Assembly (NCBI RefSeq): GCF_026339955.1
Contig: NZ_JAPEPW010000001.1
Location: 4,087,001 to 4,151,000 of the forward strand
DNA: 64,000 nucleotides
Reading direction: 5' to 3'
Origin: Streptomyces sp. NBC_01549
GTDB taxonomy: Bacteria; Actinomycetota; Actinomycetes; Streptomycetales; Streptomycetaceae
Below the pieces are notes generated by a model. It was not told where the DNA came from. It saw only the letters and a list, made by a program, of their open reading frames with translations, and did not search any database. This document shows positions 52,656 to 61,465 of the stretch, piece after piece. Position numbers and translations under genes: made by a program. The stretch's first letter is position 1, and every line of letters starts with the position of its first letter.

Positions 52656-53549
52656 TTGACCACGCACGCACCGCAGGCGGCGCAGGCCGTGACGCTGCCC
52701 GCCTCGCTGGACGAGGCAGTGGCGGCACTGGCCGCCATGCCCGCCGCCGTCCCCGTGGCCGGCGGCACCGACCTCATGGCCGCCGTCAACTCCGGACAAC
52801 TGCGGCCCGCCGCGCTCGTCGGCCTCGGCCGGATCAGCGAGATCCGCGGCTGGCAGTACCAGGACGGCCACGCGCTGCTCGGCGCCGGCCTCACCCACGC
52901 CCGTATGGGACGCCCCGACTTCGCGGCCCTCATCCCGGCGCTCGCCGCCGCCGCGCGCGCCGCGGGACCGCCGCAGATCCGCAACGCGGGCACCCTGGGC
53001 GGCAACATCGCCTCGGCGGCCCCCACGGGGGACGCGTTGCCCGTGCTGGCCGCCCTGGAGGCCACGTTGATCATCGCGGGCCCGGGCGGGGCCCGCCGTG
53101 AGATCCCGGTGTCGCACCTGCTCGCGGGCATGGAGATGCTCCGCGGCGGCGAACTCATCGGCTACGTGCGCGTGCCGCTGCTGCACGCGCCCCAGGTCTT
53201 CCTGAAGGCGACCGGACGCACCGGACCCGGGCGCGCCATCGCGTCCGTGGCGCTCGTCCTGGACCCGGCGCGGCGCGGCGTGCGGTGCGCGGTCGGCGCC
53301 ATAGCGCCGATGGCGCTGCGGCCCCTGGACGCGGAGGCGTGGGTCGCCCAGCTGATCGACTGGGACAACAACCGGGCCATCGTGCCGGAGGCGCTCAACG
53401 CCTTCGGGGAGTACGTCGCCGCGGCCTGCATCCCCGATCCCGTGCCGGCCGAGGACGGGTCCGTACAACAGCTTCCGCCCGCCGTACTGCACCTGCGGCG
53501 CACCGTCGCCGCGCTGGCCCGACGAGCACTGGGGAGGGCACTGTCGTGA
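52656..53549 (+). CDS. Molybdenum hydroxylase FAD-binding subunit
   Basis: A 297-residue FAD subunit of a xanthine dehydrogenase/CO dehydrogenase-type enzyme. TTG 52656 (MTTHAPQAAQAV) follows GAAGGGG. The FAD-binding pattern is seen in AVPVAGGTDLMAAVNSGQL and in the GPPQIRNAGTLGGNIASAAPTGDALP segment. It passes electrons from the 2Fe-2S subunit to an acceptor. The stop overlaps the next start (GTGA). Confidence 0.9.
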   Translation: MTTHAPQAAQAVTLPASLDEAVAALAAMPAAVPVAGGTDLMAAVNSGQLRPAALVGLGRISEIRGWQYQDGHALLGAGLTHARMGRPDFAALIPALAAAARAAGPPQIRNAGTLGGNIASAAPTGDALPVLAALEATLIIAGPGGARREIPVSHLLAGMEMLRGGELIGYVRVPLLHAPQVFLKATGRTGPGRAIASVALVLDPARRGVRCAVGAIAPMALRPLDAEAWVAQLIDWDNNRAIVPEALNAFGEYVAAACIPDPVPAEDGSVQQLPPAVLHLRRTVAALARRALGRALS

Positions 53550-55174
53550 CCGACGACCAGCACGGAGAGGGCACTCCGCGCACCAGCGGCAGGTGGGATC
53601 CGCTTCCGCAGGGGGACTACGACGACGGCGCCACCGCCTTCGTCAAGCTCCCCGAGGGCGGAATCGACGCCCTTTTGGCGGAACGCGAGACGCCCCTCGC
53701 GGCGCCCGGCCACGGCTATGTGCCCCCCCGGATCACCACGGCGCCCCCGGCGGCCGACCCCGGGGCGGCGGGCGGGTGGGGCATGCCGGCCGAGGCGGTC
53801 CAGTGGCCGGATCCCAACGCCGCGCACCAGGAGGCCGTACGCCACGAGACCGGGCGTCAGGACGCCGGGCATCAGCAGGCGGCGCACGACGGGTTCTCGT
53901 ACCACCCCGGCGCCACCGGCCAGTGGGACTTCGGGGACGCCGCCCGCGAGGGTGCGTCCTCCGGGCACCACCCGGCCGACGCGCCCGGACACGACGTCAC
54001 CGGACAGTGGTCGATTCCGGTCGCCGGAGGTGACCTTCCGGACGAATCGGGCGAGTTCACCACATCGGCCCTCGTCGAGCAGTGGGGCGGCACGCCGCCC
54101 GCCACGCTCCCGGGCGGCGCGGCCGCGCCCTGGGCGACCACGGAGACCATCGGCGAGCCGTGGTCGGCCCCACCGCGAGCGGCGACCCCCGAGGCCCCGG
54201 GGGCCCCTGAGGGCCTCGCGGAGCCCGCGCGGCACACGCATGCGGAATCGCCCGCCGAGGCCGCGCAGGCGGCCCCTCAGGCCGCTCACGAGGCTCCTGA
54301 GCCGCTCGCCGGGCCCACGCCCGCGACGGCCGAGGTGCACGGGACCCCGGACGGAGTCGAACCGGACTCCGACCCGGCCACGCCAACTGCCTCGGCAGCG
54401 GCCTCGGACGACGCTTCGGAGCACCCCGCGGAGCACCCCGGGACTCCGGTGCCGGACGCCCCCGGGTCCACCGCCCCCGCGGCGGACGCGAGCGACCCGG
54501 ACACCCTGCCCCCGCCCTCGCACGACGAACACCCCCTGGCCTCCTACGTCCTGCGCGTCAACGGCGCCGACCGCCCCGTGACCGACGCCTGGATCGGCGA
54601 GTCGCTGCTCTACGTCCTGCGCGAGCGCCTCGGCCTCGCGGGCGCCAAGGACGGCTGCTCGCAGGGTGAGTGCGGAGCCTGCAACGTGCAGGTGGACGGG
54701 CGGCTCGTGGCGTCCTGCCTGGTGCCCGCCGTCACCGCCGCGAGCAGTGAAGTGCGTACGGTCGAAGGCCTCGCCGCCGACGGACAGCCCTCGGACGTGC
54801 AGCGCGCCCTCGCCAAGTGCGGCGCGGTCCAGTGCGGTTTCTGCGTCCCGGGCATGGCCATGACCGTGCACGACCTCCTCGAGGGCAACCCCGCCCCCAC
54901 CGAACTGGAGACCCGCCAGGCGCTGTGCGGCAACCTGTGCCGCTGCTCCGGCTACCGGGGGGTCCTGGACGCCGTACGCGAGGTCGTCGCCGAACGCGAG
55001 GCGCACAGCGCGGCCGCCGCCGAGGCCGCGCCGGACGCGGACGAGCCGCGCATCCCGCACCAGGCGGGGCCCGGCGCGGGCGGCGTCAACCCCTCGGCGT
55101 TCGAGGACCCTTCCCCGTACGACTCCCAGGCGCCGTATGAGCAGCCGTACGGACAGGACGGAGGCCAGGCGTGA
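53546..55174 (+). CDS. Molybdenum hydroxylase 2Fe-2S subunit with long N-terminal extension
   Basis: A 542-residue iron-sulfur subunit. The catalytic part is only the last 215 residues: the plant-type cluster ligands are in KDGCSQGECGACNVQVDG plus a later Cys, and the second cluster uses CGAVQCGFCVPGM and CGNLCRCSGY. Typical family members are about 160-210 residues. Here about 325 residues of acidic, Pro/Ala/Glu-rich sequence precede, probably disordered, with a few WxFGD/GQWxxP-like patterns. GTG 53546 is coupled to the FAD gene. An internal start near 54530 would give a standard subunit. Confidence 0.88.
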   Translation: MTDDQHGEGTPRTSGRWDPLPQGDYDDGATAFVKLPEGGIDALLAERETPLAAPGHGYVPPRITTAPPAADPGAAGGWGMPAEAVQWPDPNAAHQEAVRHETGRQDAGHQQAAHDGFSYHPGATGQWDFGDAAREGASSGHHPADAPGHDVTGQWSIPVAGGDLPDESGEFTTSALVEQWGGTPPATLPGGAAAPWATTETIGEPWSAPPRAATPEAPGAPEGLAEPARHTHAESPAEAAQAAPQAAHEAPEPLAGPTPATAEVHGTPDGVEPDSDPATPTASAAASDDASEHPAEHPGTPVPDAPGSTAPAADASDPDTLPPPSHDEHPLASYVLRVNGADRPVTDAWIGESLLYVLRERLGLAGAKDGCSQGECGACNVQVDGRLVASCLVPAVTAASSEVRTVEGLAADGQPSDVQRALAKCGAVQCGFCVPGMAMTVHDLLEGNPAPTELETRQALCGNLCRCSGYRGVLDAVREVVAEREAHSAAAAEAAPDADEPRIPHQAGPGAGGVNPSAFEDPSPYDSQAPYEQPYGQDGGQA

Positions 55175-57477
55175 GCAACGAGACCGTGACCGCGACTGCC
55201 GCGGCACCCGAGACCGGCCCCGAGCCGCTGCCGCACGGGCTCGGCGTGTCGCTGCCCGCCGCGGAGGCCCGCGCCAAGACCGAGGGCACCTTCCCGTACG
55301 CGGCCGACCTGTGGGCCGAGGGGCTGCTGTGGGCGGCCGTGCTGCGTTCACCGCACCCGCACGCGCGCATCGTGTCCATCGACACCAGCCACGCGCGCGA
55401 GATGCCCGGCGTAAAGGCGGTCATCACCCACGAGGACGTGCCCGGCACGCCCCTGCACGGCCGCGGCCGTGCGGACCGCCCGGTGTTCGCCTCCGAGGTC
55501 GTACGCCACCACGGTGAGCCCATCGCGGCCGTCGCCGCCGACCACCCGGACACCGCGCGGATGGCCGCGGCGGCCGTCATCGTCGAGTACGAACTGCTCG
55601 ACCCGGTGACCGACCCGGAGCAGGCCTTCGAGGCCGATCCCCTGCACCCCGACGGCAACCTGATCCGGCACATCCCGCTGCGCCACGGCGACCCGGACGC
55701 GGTCGGCGAGGTCGTCGTCGAGGGCCTGTACCGCATCGGCCGCCAGGACCCGGCCCCGATCGGCGCCGAGGCCGGTCTCGCCGTGCCCCGTCCGGACGGC
55801 GGCGTCGAGCTCTACATCGCCTCCACCGACCCGCACACCGACCGCGACACCGCCGCCGCCTGCTACGGCCTGGAGCCCGAGCGGGTGAAGGTCGTCGTCA
55901 CCGGAGTGCCCGGCGCCACCGCCGACCGCGAGGACCAGGGCTTCCAGCTCCCGCTCGGCCTGCTGGCCCTCCAGACCGGCTGCCCGGTGAAGCTCACCGC
56001 GACCCGCGAGGAGTCCTTCCTCGGCCACGCCCACCGGCACCCCACCCTGCTGCGCTACCGCCACCACGCCGACACCGAGGGCAGGTTGGTGAAGGTCGAG
56101 GCGCAGATCCTGCTCGACGCCGGCGCCTACGCCGACACGTCCGCCGAGTCGCTGGCCGCCGCCGTCTCCTTCGCCTGCGGCCCCTACGTCGTCCCGAACG
56201 CCTTCATCGAGGGCTGGGCCGTGCGCACCAACAACCCGCCCTCCGGCCACGTGCGCGGCGAGGGCGCCATGCAGGTCTGCGCCGCCTACGAGGCGCAGAT
56301 GGACAAGCTGGCCAAGAAGCTCGCCCTCGACCCCGCCGAACTGCGTCTGCAGAACGCGATGGCCACCGGGGACGTGCTTCCGACCGGCCAGACGGTCACC
56401 TGCCCGGCTCCGGTCGCCGAACTGCTCCAGGCCGTACGCGACTACCCCCTGCCCGCGCTGCCCAAGGACACCCCCGAGGACGAGTGGCTGCTCCCGGGCG
56501 GCCCCGAGGGCGCGGGGGAACCCGGCGCCGTACGCCGCGGGGTCGGCTACGGCCTCGGCATGGTCCACATGCTCGGCGCCGAGGGCGCGGACGAGGTCTC
56601 CACCGCCACGGTGAAGGTCCACGACGGTGTCGCCACGGTGCTGTGCGCGGCCGTCGAGACCGGCCAGGGCTTCACCACCCTGGCCCGCCAGATCGTCCAG
56701 GAGACCCTCGGCATCGACGAGGTGCACGTGGCGCCGGTCGACACCGACCAGCCGCCCGCGGGCCCCAGCTGCCGGGGCCGCCACACCTGGGTGTCGGGCG
56801 GAGCGGTCGAACGCGCCGCGAAGATGGTCCGTACGCAGCTCCTGCAGCCGCTGGCGCACAAGTTCGGCATGTCCACGGAGCTCCTCCAGATCACCGACGG
56901 CAAGATCACCTCGTACGACGGCGTGCTCTCGACCACCGTCACCGAGGCGATGGACGGCAAGGAGCTGTGGGCCACCGCGCAGTGCCGCCCGCACCCGACC
57001 GAGCCGCTGGACGAGGCGGGCCAGGGCGACGCCTTCGTGGGCCTCGCCTTCTGCGCGATCCGCGCGGTGGTGGACGTGGACATCGAACTGGGTTCGGTAC
57101 GGGTGGTCGAGCTGGCGCTCGCCCAGGACGTCGGCCGGATCCTCAACCCCGCCCAGCTCACGGCCCGTATCGAGGCGGGCGTCACGCAGGGCGTCGGTGC
57201 CGCGCTCACGGAGAACCTCCGCACCGCCCGCGGCCTGGTCCGCCACCCCGACCTCACCGGCTACGCCCTCCCGACCTCCCTGGACGCCCCGGACATCCGC
57301 ATCGTCAAGCTCGTCGAGGAGCGCGACGTCGTCGCCCCCTTCGGCGCGAAGGCGGCCAGCGCGGTGCCGGTCGTGACGTCCCCGGCCGCCGTCGCGTCCG
57401 CTGTGCGGGCGGCGACGGGGCGCCCCGTCAACCGCCTCCCGATCCGTCCGCAAGCCGCAGTGGTGACCACGTCATGA
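55171..57477 (+). CDS. Molybdenum hydroxylase molybdopterin-binding subunit
   Basis: A 768-residue large subunit of a xanthine dehydrogenase-type enzyme that binds the molybdenum-pterin cofactor and hydroxylates a heterocycle or aldehyde. The aldehyde oxidase N-terminal fold begins at KTEGTFPYAADLWAEGLLWAAVLRSPHPHARI. Cofactor-binding blocks include RGEGAMQVCAAYEAQMD and AVETGQGFTTLARQIVQETLGI. GTG 55171 overlaps the previous stop. Substrate is unknown; purine or nicotinate-like compounds are typical. Confidence 0.9.
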   Translation: MSNETVTATAAAPETGPEPLPHGLGVSLPAAEARAKTEGTFPYAADLWAEGLLWAAVLRSPHPHARIVSIDTSHAREMPGVKAVITHEDVPGTPLHGRGRADRPVFASEVVRHHGEPIAAVAADHPDTARMAAAAVIVEYELLDPVTDPEQAFEADPLHPDGNLIRHIPLRHGDPDAVGEVVVEGLYRIGRQDPAPIGAEAGLAVPRPDGGVELYIASTDPHTDRDTAAACYGLEPERVKVVVTGVPGATADREDQGFQLPLGLLALQTGCPVKLTATREESFLGHAHRHPTLLRYRHHADTEGRLVKVEAQILLDAGAYADTSAESLAAAVSFACGPYVVPNAFIEGWAVRTNNPPSGHVRGEGAMQVCAAYEAQMDKLAKKLALDPAELRLQNAMATGDVLPTGQTVTCPAPVAELLQAVRDYPLPALPKDTPEDEWLLPGGPEGAGEPGAVRRGVGYGLGMVHMLGAEGADEVSTATVKVHDGVATVLCAAVETGQGFTTLARQIVQETLGIDEVHVAPVDTDQPPAGPSCRGRHTWVSGGAVERAAKMVRTQLLQPLAHKFGMSTELLQITDGKITSYDGVLSTTVTEAMDGKELWATAQCRPHPTEPLDEAGQGDAFVGLAFCAIRAVVDVDIELGSVRVVELALAQDVGRILNPAQLTARIEAGVTQGVGAALTENLRTARGLVRHPDLTGYALPTSLDAPDIRIVKLVEERDVVAPFGAKAASAVPVVTSPAAVASAVRAATGRPVNRLPIRPQAAVVTTS

Positions 57478-57617
57478 GTACCCCCGAGCCGACGACCCAC
57501 GACCCCGAGCAGCCCCGCTACGAGCCCCCACCGAGCGTCGGGAAGCTGGCGCTGTGGGTACTGCTGTTCGTCGTGGCGGCCGTGGTGGTCGTCCTGGGCG
57601 GCGTGTACTTCACCTGA
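57474..57617 (+). CDS. Small single-pass membrane protein
   Basis: A 47-residue protein whose ATG 57474 overlaps the hydroxylase stop by four bases. The first half is Pro/Glu-rich; the second is a hydrophobic helix (LALWVLLFVVAAVVVVLGGVYF). Translational coupling suggests it works with the hydroxylase, perhaps tethering it to the membrane, but no family is recognised. Confidence 0.7.
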   Translation: MSTPEPTTHDPEQPRYEPPPSVGKLALWVLLFVVAAVVVVLGGVYFT

Positions 57618-57813
57618 GGCGGACGCGGGCCGCGGCAGGGCGGCCTCCGATGGCTTGAATCCGCGCGTTTCCGGGCCGTACGCCCTGTGTGCCTGGGGGT
57701 TTCCGGCGTTGTCAGTGGGGCGGCGTATGGTTCTCGGTCAGTGGGGAACTGCCGCTGGGCGGCGGTGAGTTCCTCGCGGGAAGCACATATGCGTTCACAT
57801 GCGCGGGGGAGCC

Positions 57814-59010
57814 ATGAGTACGACTGACACCGATGTCGTCGGCGCGATCACGCTGACCGAGGACGAGCTGGATCCGTACATCACACACACGGGCACAAGG
57901 CAGTGGCTGACGGAGCCCGGGCTGCCGGCCGACGGCACGCTGCTGGACTTCGACGCCCTGCGGGAGCACGGGCTGCGCCGGGTCGCCGACCTGGCCGGTG
58001 ACGCCGACAGACTCGCCGCGGAGCTCCAGGACCAGCTGGTCGTGGGAGCCCTGCGGACCTTCGACCGGGACCTGGAGTCGATCGTCCTGGACGGGGCGAC
58101 GGGGGAGATCGCCACGACGTACTTCTTCTCCGACCCCGCTCTGATGGACCTCGCGCCCCTGGCCCCCTCCCTGGAAGCCCTGGTGCGCTTCTCGGCGGCG
58201 ACGGAGGAACTGACGGCGTCCCGTGGGCGGTTCGCCTCCTACGAGGGCCGGTTCGGCCCGAAGGCGGTCACCGAGGCCTCCGAGTCGCTCGCCGCGGTCT
58301 TCGAGGCGGGGGCGCGCGGCGAGGCGGGCGCGGGCGGCGAGGTGGCGCCGTACTGGCGGATGGCCGCCCTGATCCGCCCCCTCGCCCGGATCGCGGGCCC
58401 CGGCGAGGGCCTCGTCCTCGACCTGCCCAAGCGACTGCTGGACGAGGAGTTCGGCGCGGGCGCGATCATGCGCTTCGAGGACGTCGACTTCCCGCCCGCG
58501 CTCGTGCACGAGCCGACCCGCCGCTTCCTGCGCGAGACGGGCCTGCCCGAGGACGGCCTCCTCTTCCAGCTGGACACGGAAGTGCCCCTGCCGGGCCTCG
58601 CCGACTACTACGCGGACCAGCGCCCCGACGACTTCTCCGCCGACGAACTCCCCCCGACGGCCGACCGCCTGATACGCCTCGGCTACCTCATCGAGGACAC
58701 CAGCCTCGTGGTGGACGGCGCCACGGGCGCGGTCCTCGCCTGGAGCGAGCCGGACATCACCCTGCGCCCCCTCAACGCCGACATCTCCACCCTCGCCTTC
58801 ACCCTCTGGCTGCTCCACCGCGAGAAGACCCTCGACGCGACCCACGCCCTCACCGACTCCTACGGCCAACTGGCCGCCACCATGGCCCAGACCCTCGCCA
58901 CGGTCGACCCCGTCGCCTGCGACCCCACCCCCACGCTGGAGGGCGACGACGGCTGGCGCTACTGGCCGGAGGCGTTCGAGGACGAGGCGGGCGGCACTCT
59001 CCACGGCTAG
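57814..59010 (+). CDS. Tandem SUKH-4 family immunity protein
   Basis: A 398-residue soluble protein with two SUKH-4-like domains. The first covers about residues 1-185 (TGTRQWLTEPGLPADGTLLDF ... ELQDQLVVGA ... ATTYFFSD). The second covers about residues 205-380 (TRRFLRETGLPEDGLLFQL ... DRLIRLGYLIEDTSLVVDGATGAVLAW). SUKH proteins neutralise nuclease and other polymorphic toxins. No toxin gene is adjacent, so it may protect against toxins of other strains. Start is ATG 57814 with GGGGGAG upstream. An IS is inserted at its stop codon and leaves the protein intact. Confidence 0.8.
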   Translation: MSTTDTDVVGAITLTEDELDPYITHTGTRQWLTEPGLPADGTLLDFDALREHGLRRVADLAGDADRLAAELQDQLVVGALRTFDRDLESIVLDGATGEIATTYFFSDPALMDLAPLAPSLEALVRFSAATEELTASRGRFASYEGRFGPKAVTEASESLAAVFEAGARGEAGAGGEVAPYWRMAALIRPLARIAGPGEGLVLDLPKRLLDEEFGAGAIMRFEDVDFPPALVHEPTRRFLRETGLPEDGLLFQLDTEVPLPGLADYYADQRPDDFSADELPPTADRLIRLGYLIEDTSLVVDGATGAVLAWSEPDITLRPLNADISTLAFTLWLLHREKTLDATHALTDSYGQLAATMAQTLATVDPVACDPTPTLEGDDGWRYWPEAFEDEAGGTLHG

Positions 59011-60396
59011 TACTGCAACCGCATCTGGAGAATGTGGCCTCGGCGTTTATAGTGGGAGCGGCGGGCTCGGGCTTGGCTGCGTCGTCGGAAGCGTGACCAG
59101 TGCAGATGGTGCTCGTTGCTGTGACAGTGGCGCGTGACGACGACGTGGCCCATCAACCGGCGGATCTCCGGGACGCTGAGGGGTATGAGGTCTTGCTCGT
59201 CGTCGAGAGTGCCCCTTTGTGGCTTCTGCGGCGCGGACGGCGGTCAGGTAGGCAAGGGCGGCCATGGCCAGGGTGATGTGGCGGTACCAGGCCCGGTAGA
59301 GCCGCACCTGGTAGTGGTCCAGACCGCACTCTCCCTTCGCGGTCTGGAAGCACTCCTCGACCGCCCACCTCGCGGCAGCTACTTTGACCAGGTCTTTCAG
59401 TCGGGAGGCGACCGGGCCGTAGCAGACGTAGTAGGCGATCTCGCTCGGGTCGCTGACGCTGCGTCGGGCCAGCACCCAGTGCCCGAAGCCGTTTTCCCAG
59501 GACGGGCGGATCGCGACACGCGCCCAGTCGTAGATCCGCTCACCGTGCGCGCCGGCCCCGCCGGAGATTCGTTTCCACCGCTGGCGGGGCAGCGCGGCGA
59601 CCAACTGGTCCACCCGCGTGTCCGCCCCGTGCGTGGTGATCACAGTGTCGTTGACCTTCGTAGCCAGCACGTGCGCGACCCGACGTTCCTCCAGCCACAC
59701 TCGCAGGTGCTTGACCTGCCCGTATGCCTCGTCAGCGGTGACCCACGCGAACGGGACACCCGCGTCGATGGCGCGTTGCAGCATCCACTTGAAGTGCTCG
59801 TTCTTGGTCGCGAAGGGGACCTCGTCGTCGATCCCGGCCGCGCGGCAGCGGTCACGGTCATCCGTCCAGGAGACGGGGATGTAGAGCTCGCGGTCGATCA
59901 ACGCCCGCCCCCTGGCGGAGGCGTAGGCCAGGAATGTTCCGATCTGGCTGTTCTCCGTGCGGCCGGCTGTGCCGGTGTACTGCCGCTGGACGCCGGCGGA
60001 CTTGGTGCCCTTCTTCAGGAAGCCGGTGTCGTCGCCGATCAGCACCGCGTCCTTGGCGCCGATGGTCTCCACGACGAAGTCCCGGACATCGTCGCGGACC
60101 GCGTTCTCGTCCCAGTCGGAGTGGTTGAGCAGGCGCTGGACGCCGTCGGGGCGCAACTGCCCGACCTGCTCCGACAGCGTCCACCCGTTCTTCTTCTCAA
60201 GCGGCGCGAGCAACCCGTTCAGGTAGTCCGACGCCCGCTCGCGGGGCTCCGACCTGCCGAAACGGTGGGCGAACCGGGCATGGAACCCGGCTATCCCCTC
60301 GGACCACGACTCGACCTGCTCAACCGTCAACGATTCATCGCACAGTCGGAACAACGAGCCAACCCAGCACCTGTCACGGCAGATGCGGTTGCAGTA
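59011..60396. mobile_element. IS701-family insertion sequence
   Basis: A 1,386-bp element. Its ends are perfect inverted repeats TACTGCAACCGCATCTG (59011-59027) and its complement (60380-60396). Both are flanked by CTAG (59007-59010 and 60397-60400), the 4-bp target duplication typical of IS701. The left CTAG contains the stop codon of the SUKH-4 gene. One transposase gene fills the element on the minus strand. Confidence 0.93.
59047..60354 (-). CDS. IS701-type DDE transposase, probably frameshifted
   Basis: The DDE residues are intact: Asp in VLIGDDTGF, Asp in AWVTADEAYGQ and Glu in WAVEECFQTAKGECGLDHYQVR. The C-terminus of the open frame (after EATKG) is out of frame. Removing one G from the GGGG run at 59212-59215 restores DDEQDLIPLSVPEIRRLMGH and RRRSQARARRSHYK, the expected ending, which would stop in the CTAG duplication. 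The natural start is probably GTG 60377 (VTGAG), but about four bases seem missing near 60360. The present frame therefore opens at TTG 60354. Either the element is decaying or the sequence has two small errors. Confidence 0.85.
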   Translation of the reverse strand: MFRLCDESLTVEQVESWSEGIAGFHARFAHRFGRSEPRERASDYLNGLLAPLEKKNGWTLSEQVGQLRPDGVQRLLNHSDWDENAVRDDVRDFVVETIGAKDAVLIGDDTGFLKKGTKSAGVQRQYTGTAGRTENSQIGTFLAYASARGRALIDRELYIPVSWTDDRDRCRAAGIDDEVPFATKNEHFKWMLQRAIDAGVPFAWVTADEAYGQVKHLRVWLEERRVAHVLATKVNDTVITTHGADTRVDQLVAALPRQRWKRISGGAGAHGERIYDWARVAIRPSWENGFGHWVLARRSVSDPSEIAYYVCYGPVASRLKDLVKVAAARWAVEECFQTAKGECGLDHYQVRLYRAWYRHITLAMAALAYLTAVRAAEATKGHSRRRARPHTPQRPGDPPVDGPRRRHAPLSQQRAPSALVTLPTTQPSPSPPLPL

Positions 60397-60429
60397 CTAG
60401 CCGACGGAAGTGAGAACTGAAAAGGACGA

Positions 60430-60466
60430 ACAGCAGGGCGGCACCCATCCAGGGTGCCGCCCTGCT
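60430..60466. terminator. Hairpin terminator
   Basis: A 16-bp stem (60430-60445 with 60451-60466), 28 bp beyond the 3' end of the minus-strand gene at 60495. It shares its core, gggcggcaccc, with the hairpin at 61121. Confidence 0.8.
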
Positions 60467-60494
60467 GCCGTGACCACGATGGGATCCGGTTGCC

Positions 60495-61016
60495 CTAGTT
60501 CTTTTCACGCAAGGTGGCGTAAGCCGCCGCCACCGACGCGCAGTTGACCCGCGGCTTCCCGGCGGGCACCGACTGCTCCAGGTGCTGCAGGACGCTGAAC
60601 TCGTCCTCGTCGGCGACACCGTTCTTCTTCAGGTCTTCCAGCGTAGAGTTGACCATGGCCGCCAGGTGCGGGTGGTCCTCCGTGCAGCGTGGCGCCAATG
60701 CGTCGAGAACCTGCTGGTACACGCCGGCGGGCCGACCGATCCCATCGAGGTCGGCCAGCTTCTGCGCCGGCCCAGGCGTCGACGCGTGCGTGGCCAGGGC
60801 CGGCTTCGTCTTCGCCGACGGCTTTGCTGCCGGACTGCTGTGGCTCGCTCCAGGCGTCGTGGCTGCTGCCGAGGCGTCGTGTGTGGCGGCATCCTTGACT
60901 CCGGAGACCATGCCTGCGATCAACGGCGGAGCTGCGATCAGCACCCCGATAGCGACAGCGATCTTCTTTCCCCTGCTCAGCGGCTTCTTCGGCGCCGGAA
61001 CGGGCTGCTGACTCAC
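60495..61016 (-). CDS. Membrane-anchored hypothetical protein
   Basis: A 173-residue protein from ATG 61016. A short basic N-terminus is followed by one hydrophobic helix (IAVAIGVLIAAPPLIAGMV, about residues 19-37) and an Ala/Thr/Ser/Pro-rich linker. A helical C-terminal domain of about 90 residues has two Cys (PRCTEDH and VNCASV), perhaps joined. It probably faces the outside. No family recognised. It is flanked by two related hairpins (60430-60466 and 61121-61149). Confidence 0.7.
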   Translation of the reverse strand: MSQQPVPAPKKPLSRGKKIAVAIGVLIAAPPLIAGMVSGVKDAATHDASAAATTPGASHSSPAAKPSAKTKPALATHASTPGPAQKLADLDGIGRPAGVYQQVLDALAPRCTEDHPHLAAMVNSTLEDLKKNGVADEDEFSVLQHLEQSVPAGKPRVNCASVAAAYATLREKN

Positions 61017-61120
61017 GATCCCCCTAGACAGGCCGGGCGCCGCTCATCGCGGCGCAGCATCGGGACCGTACACCTCACGTGCACCAGTCCGTCACACGGG
61101 AACTGAGACGGACGACCGAA

Positions 61121-61149
61121 AGGGCGGCACCCTACGAGGGTGCCGCCCT
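61121..61149. terminator. Hairpin terminator near tRNA-Cys
   Basis: A 13-bp stem (61121-61133 with 61137-61149), three-base loop. It lies 26 bp beyond the 3' end of the minus-strand tRNA gene, so it probably terminates that transcript. Confidence 0.75.
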
Positions 61150-61175
61150 ATTGGTTTGCCTGGTCAAGGCACTTG

Positions 61176-61247
61176 AGGCCGTGGCGGGAATTGAACCCGC
61201 GTAACTCGCTTTGCAGGCGAGCCCCTGAGCCACTCGGGCACACGGCC
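61176..61247 (-). tRNA. tRNA-Cys (GCA)
   Basis: A 72-base cloverleaf on the minus strand. The acceptor pairs GGCCGTG with CACGGCC, the anticodon stem is CTCGC/GCGAG with loop CTGCAAA (anticodon GCA), and the T arm is GCGGGTTCAATTCCCGC. The discriminator is U, as expected for tRNA-Cys. CCA is not encoded. Confidence 0.95.
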
Positions 61248-61465
61248 GTTCTCAGGTGCGGCACGGCTCACTCGTTCCGAACCTGATGGGTCGACCGTAG
61301 GCGGGGCCCGGGGCGGGCTCAAGGGGTGCGGGGGTGCTGCAACGGGACTGCCATATGTCGTTCATGAACGCCGGTTCTCGAGACCGGGGCGTACGACCAA
61401 AGGCCCAGGCGATCACGGTCTTCGGACAGGAGTCACTGCCGGTCGTGGCCCTTACGCTGGCGGCC

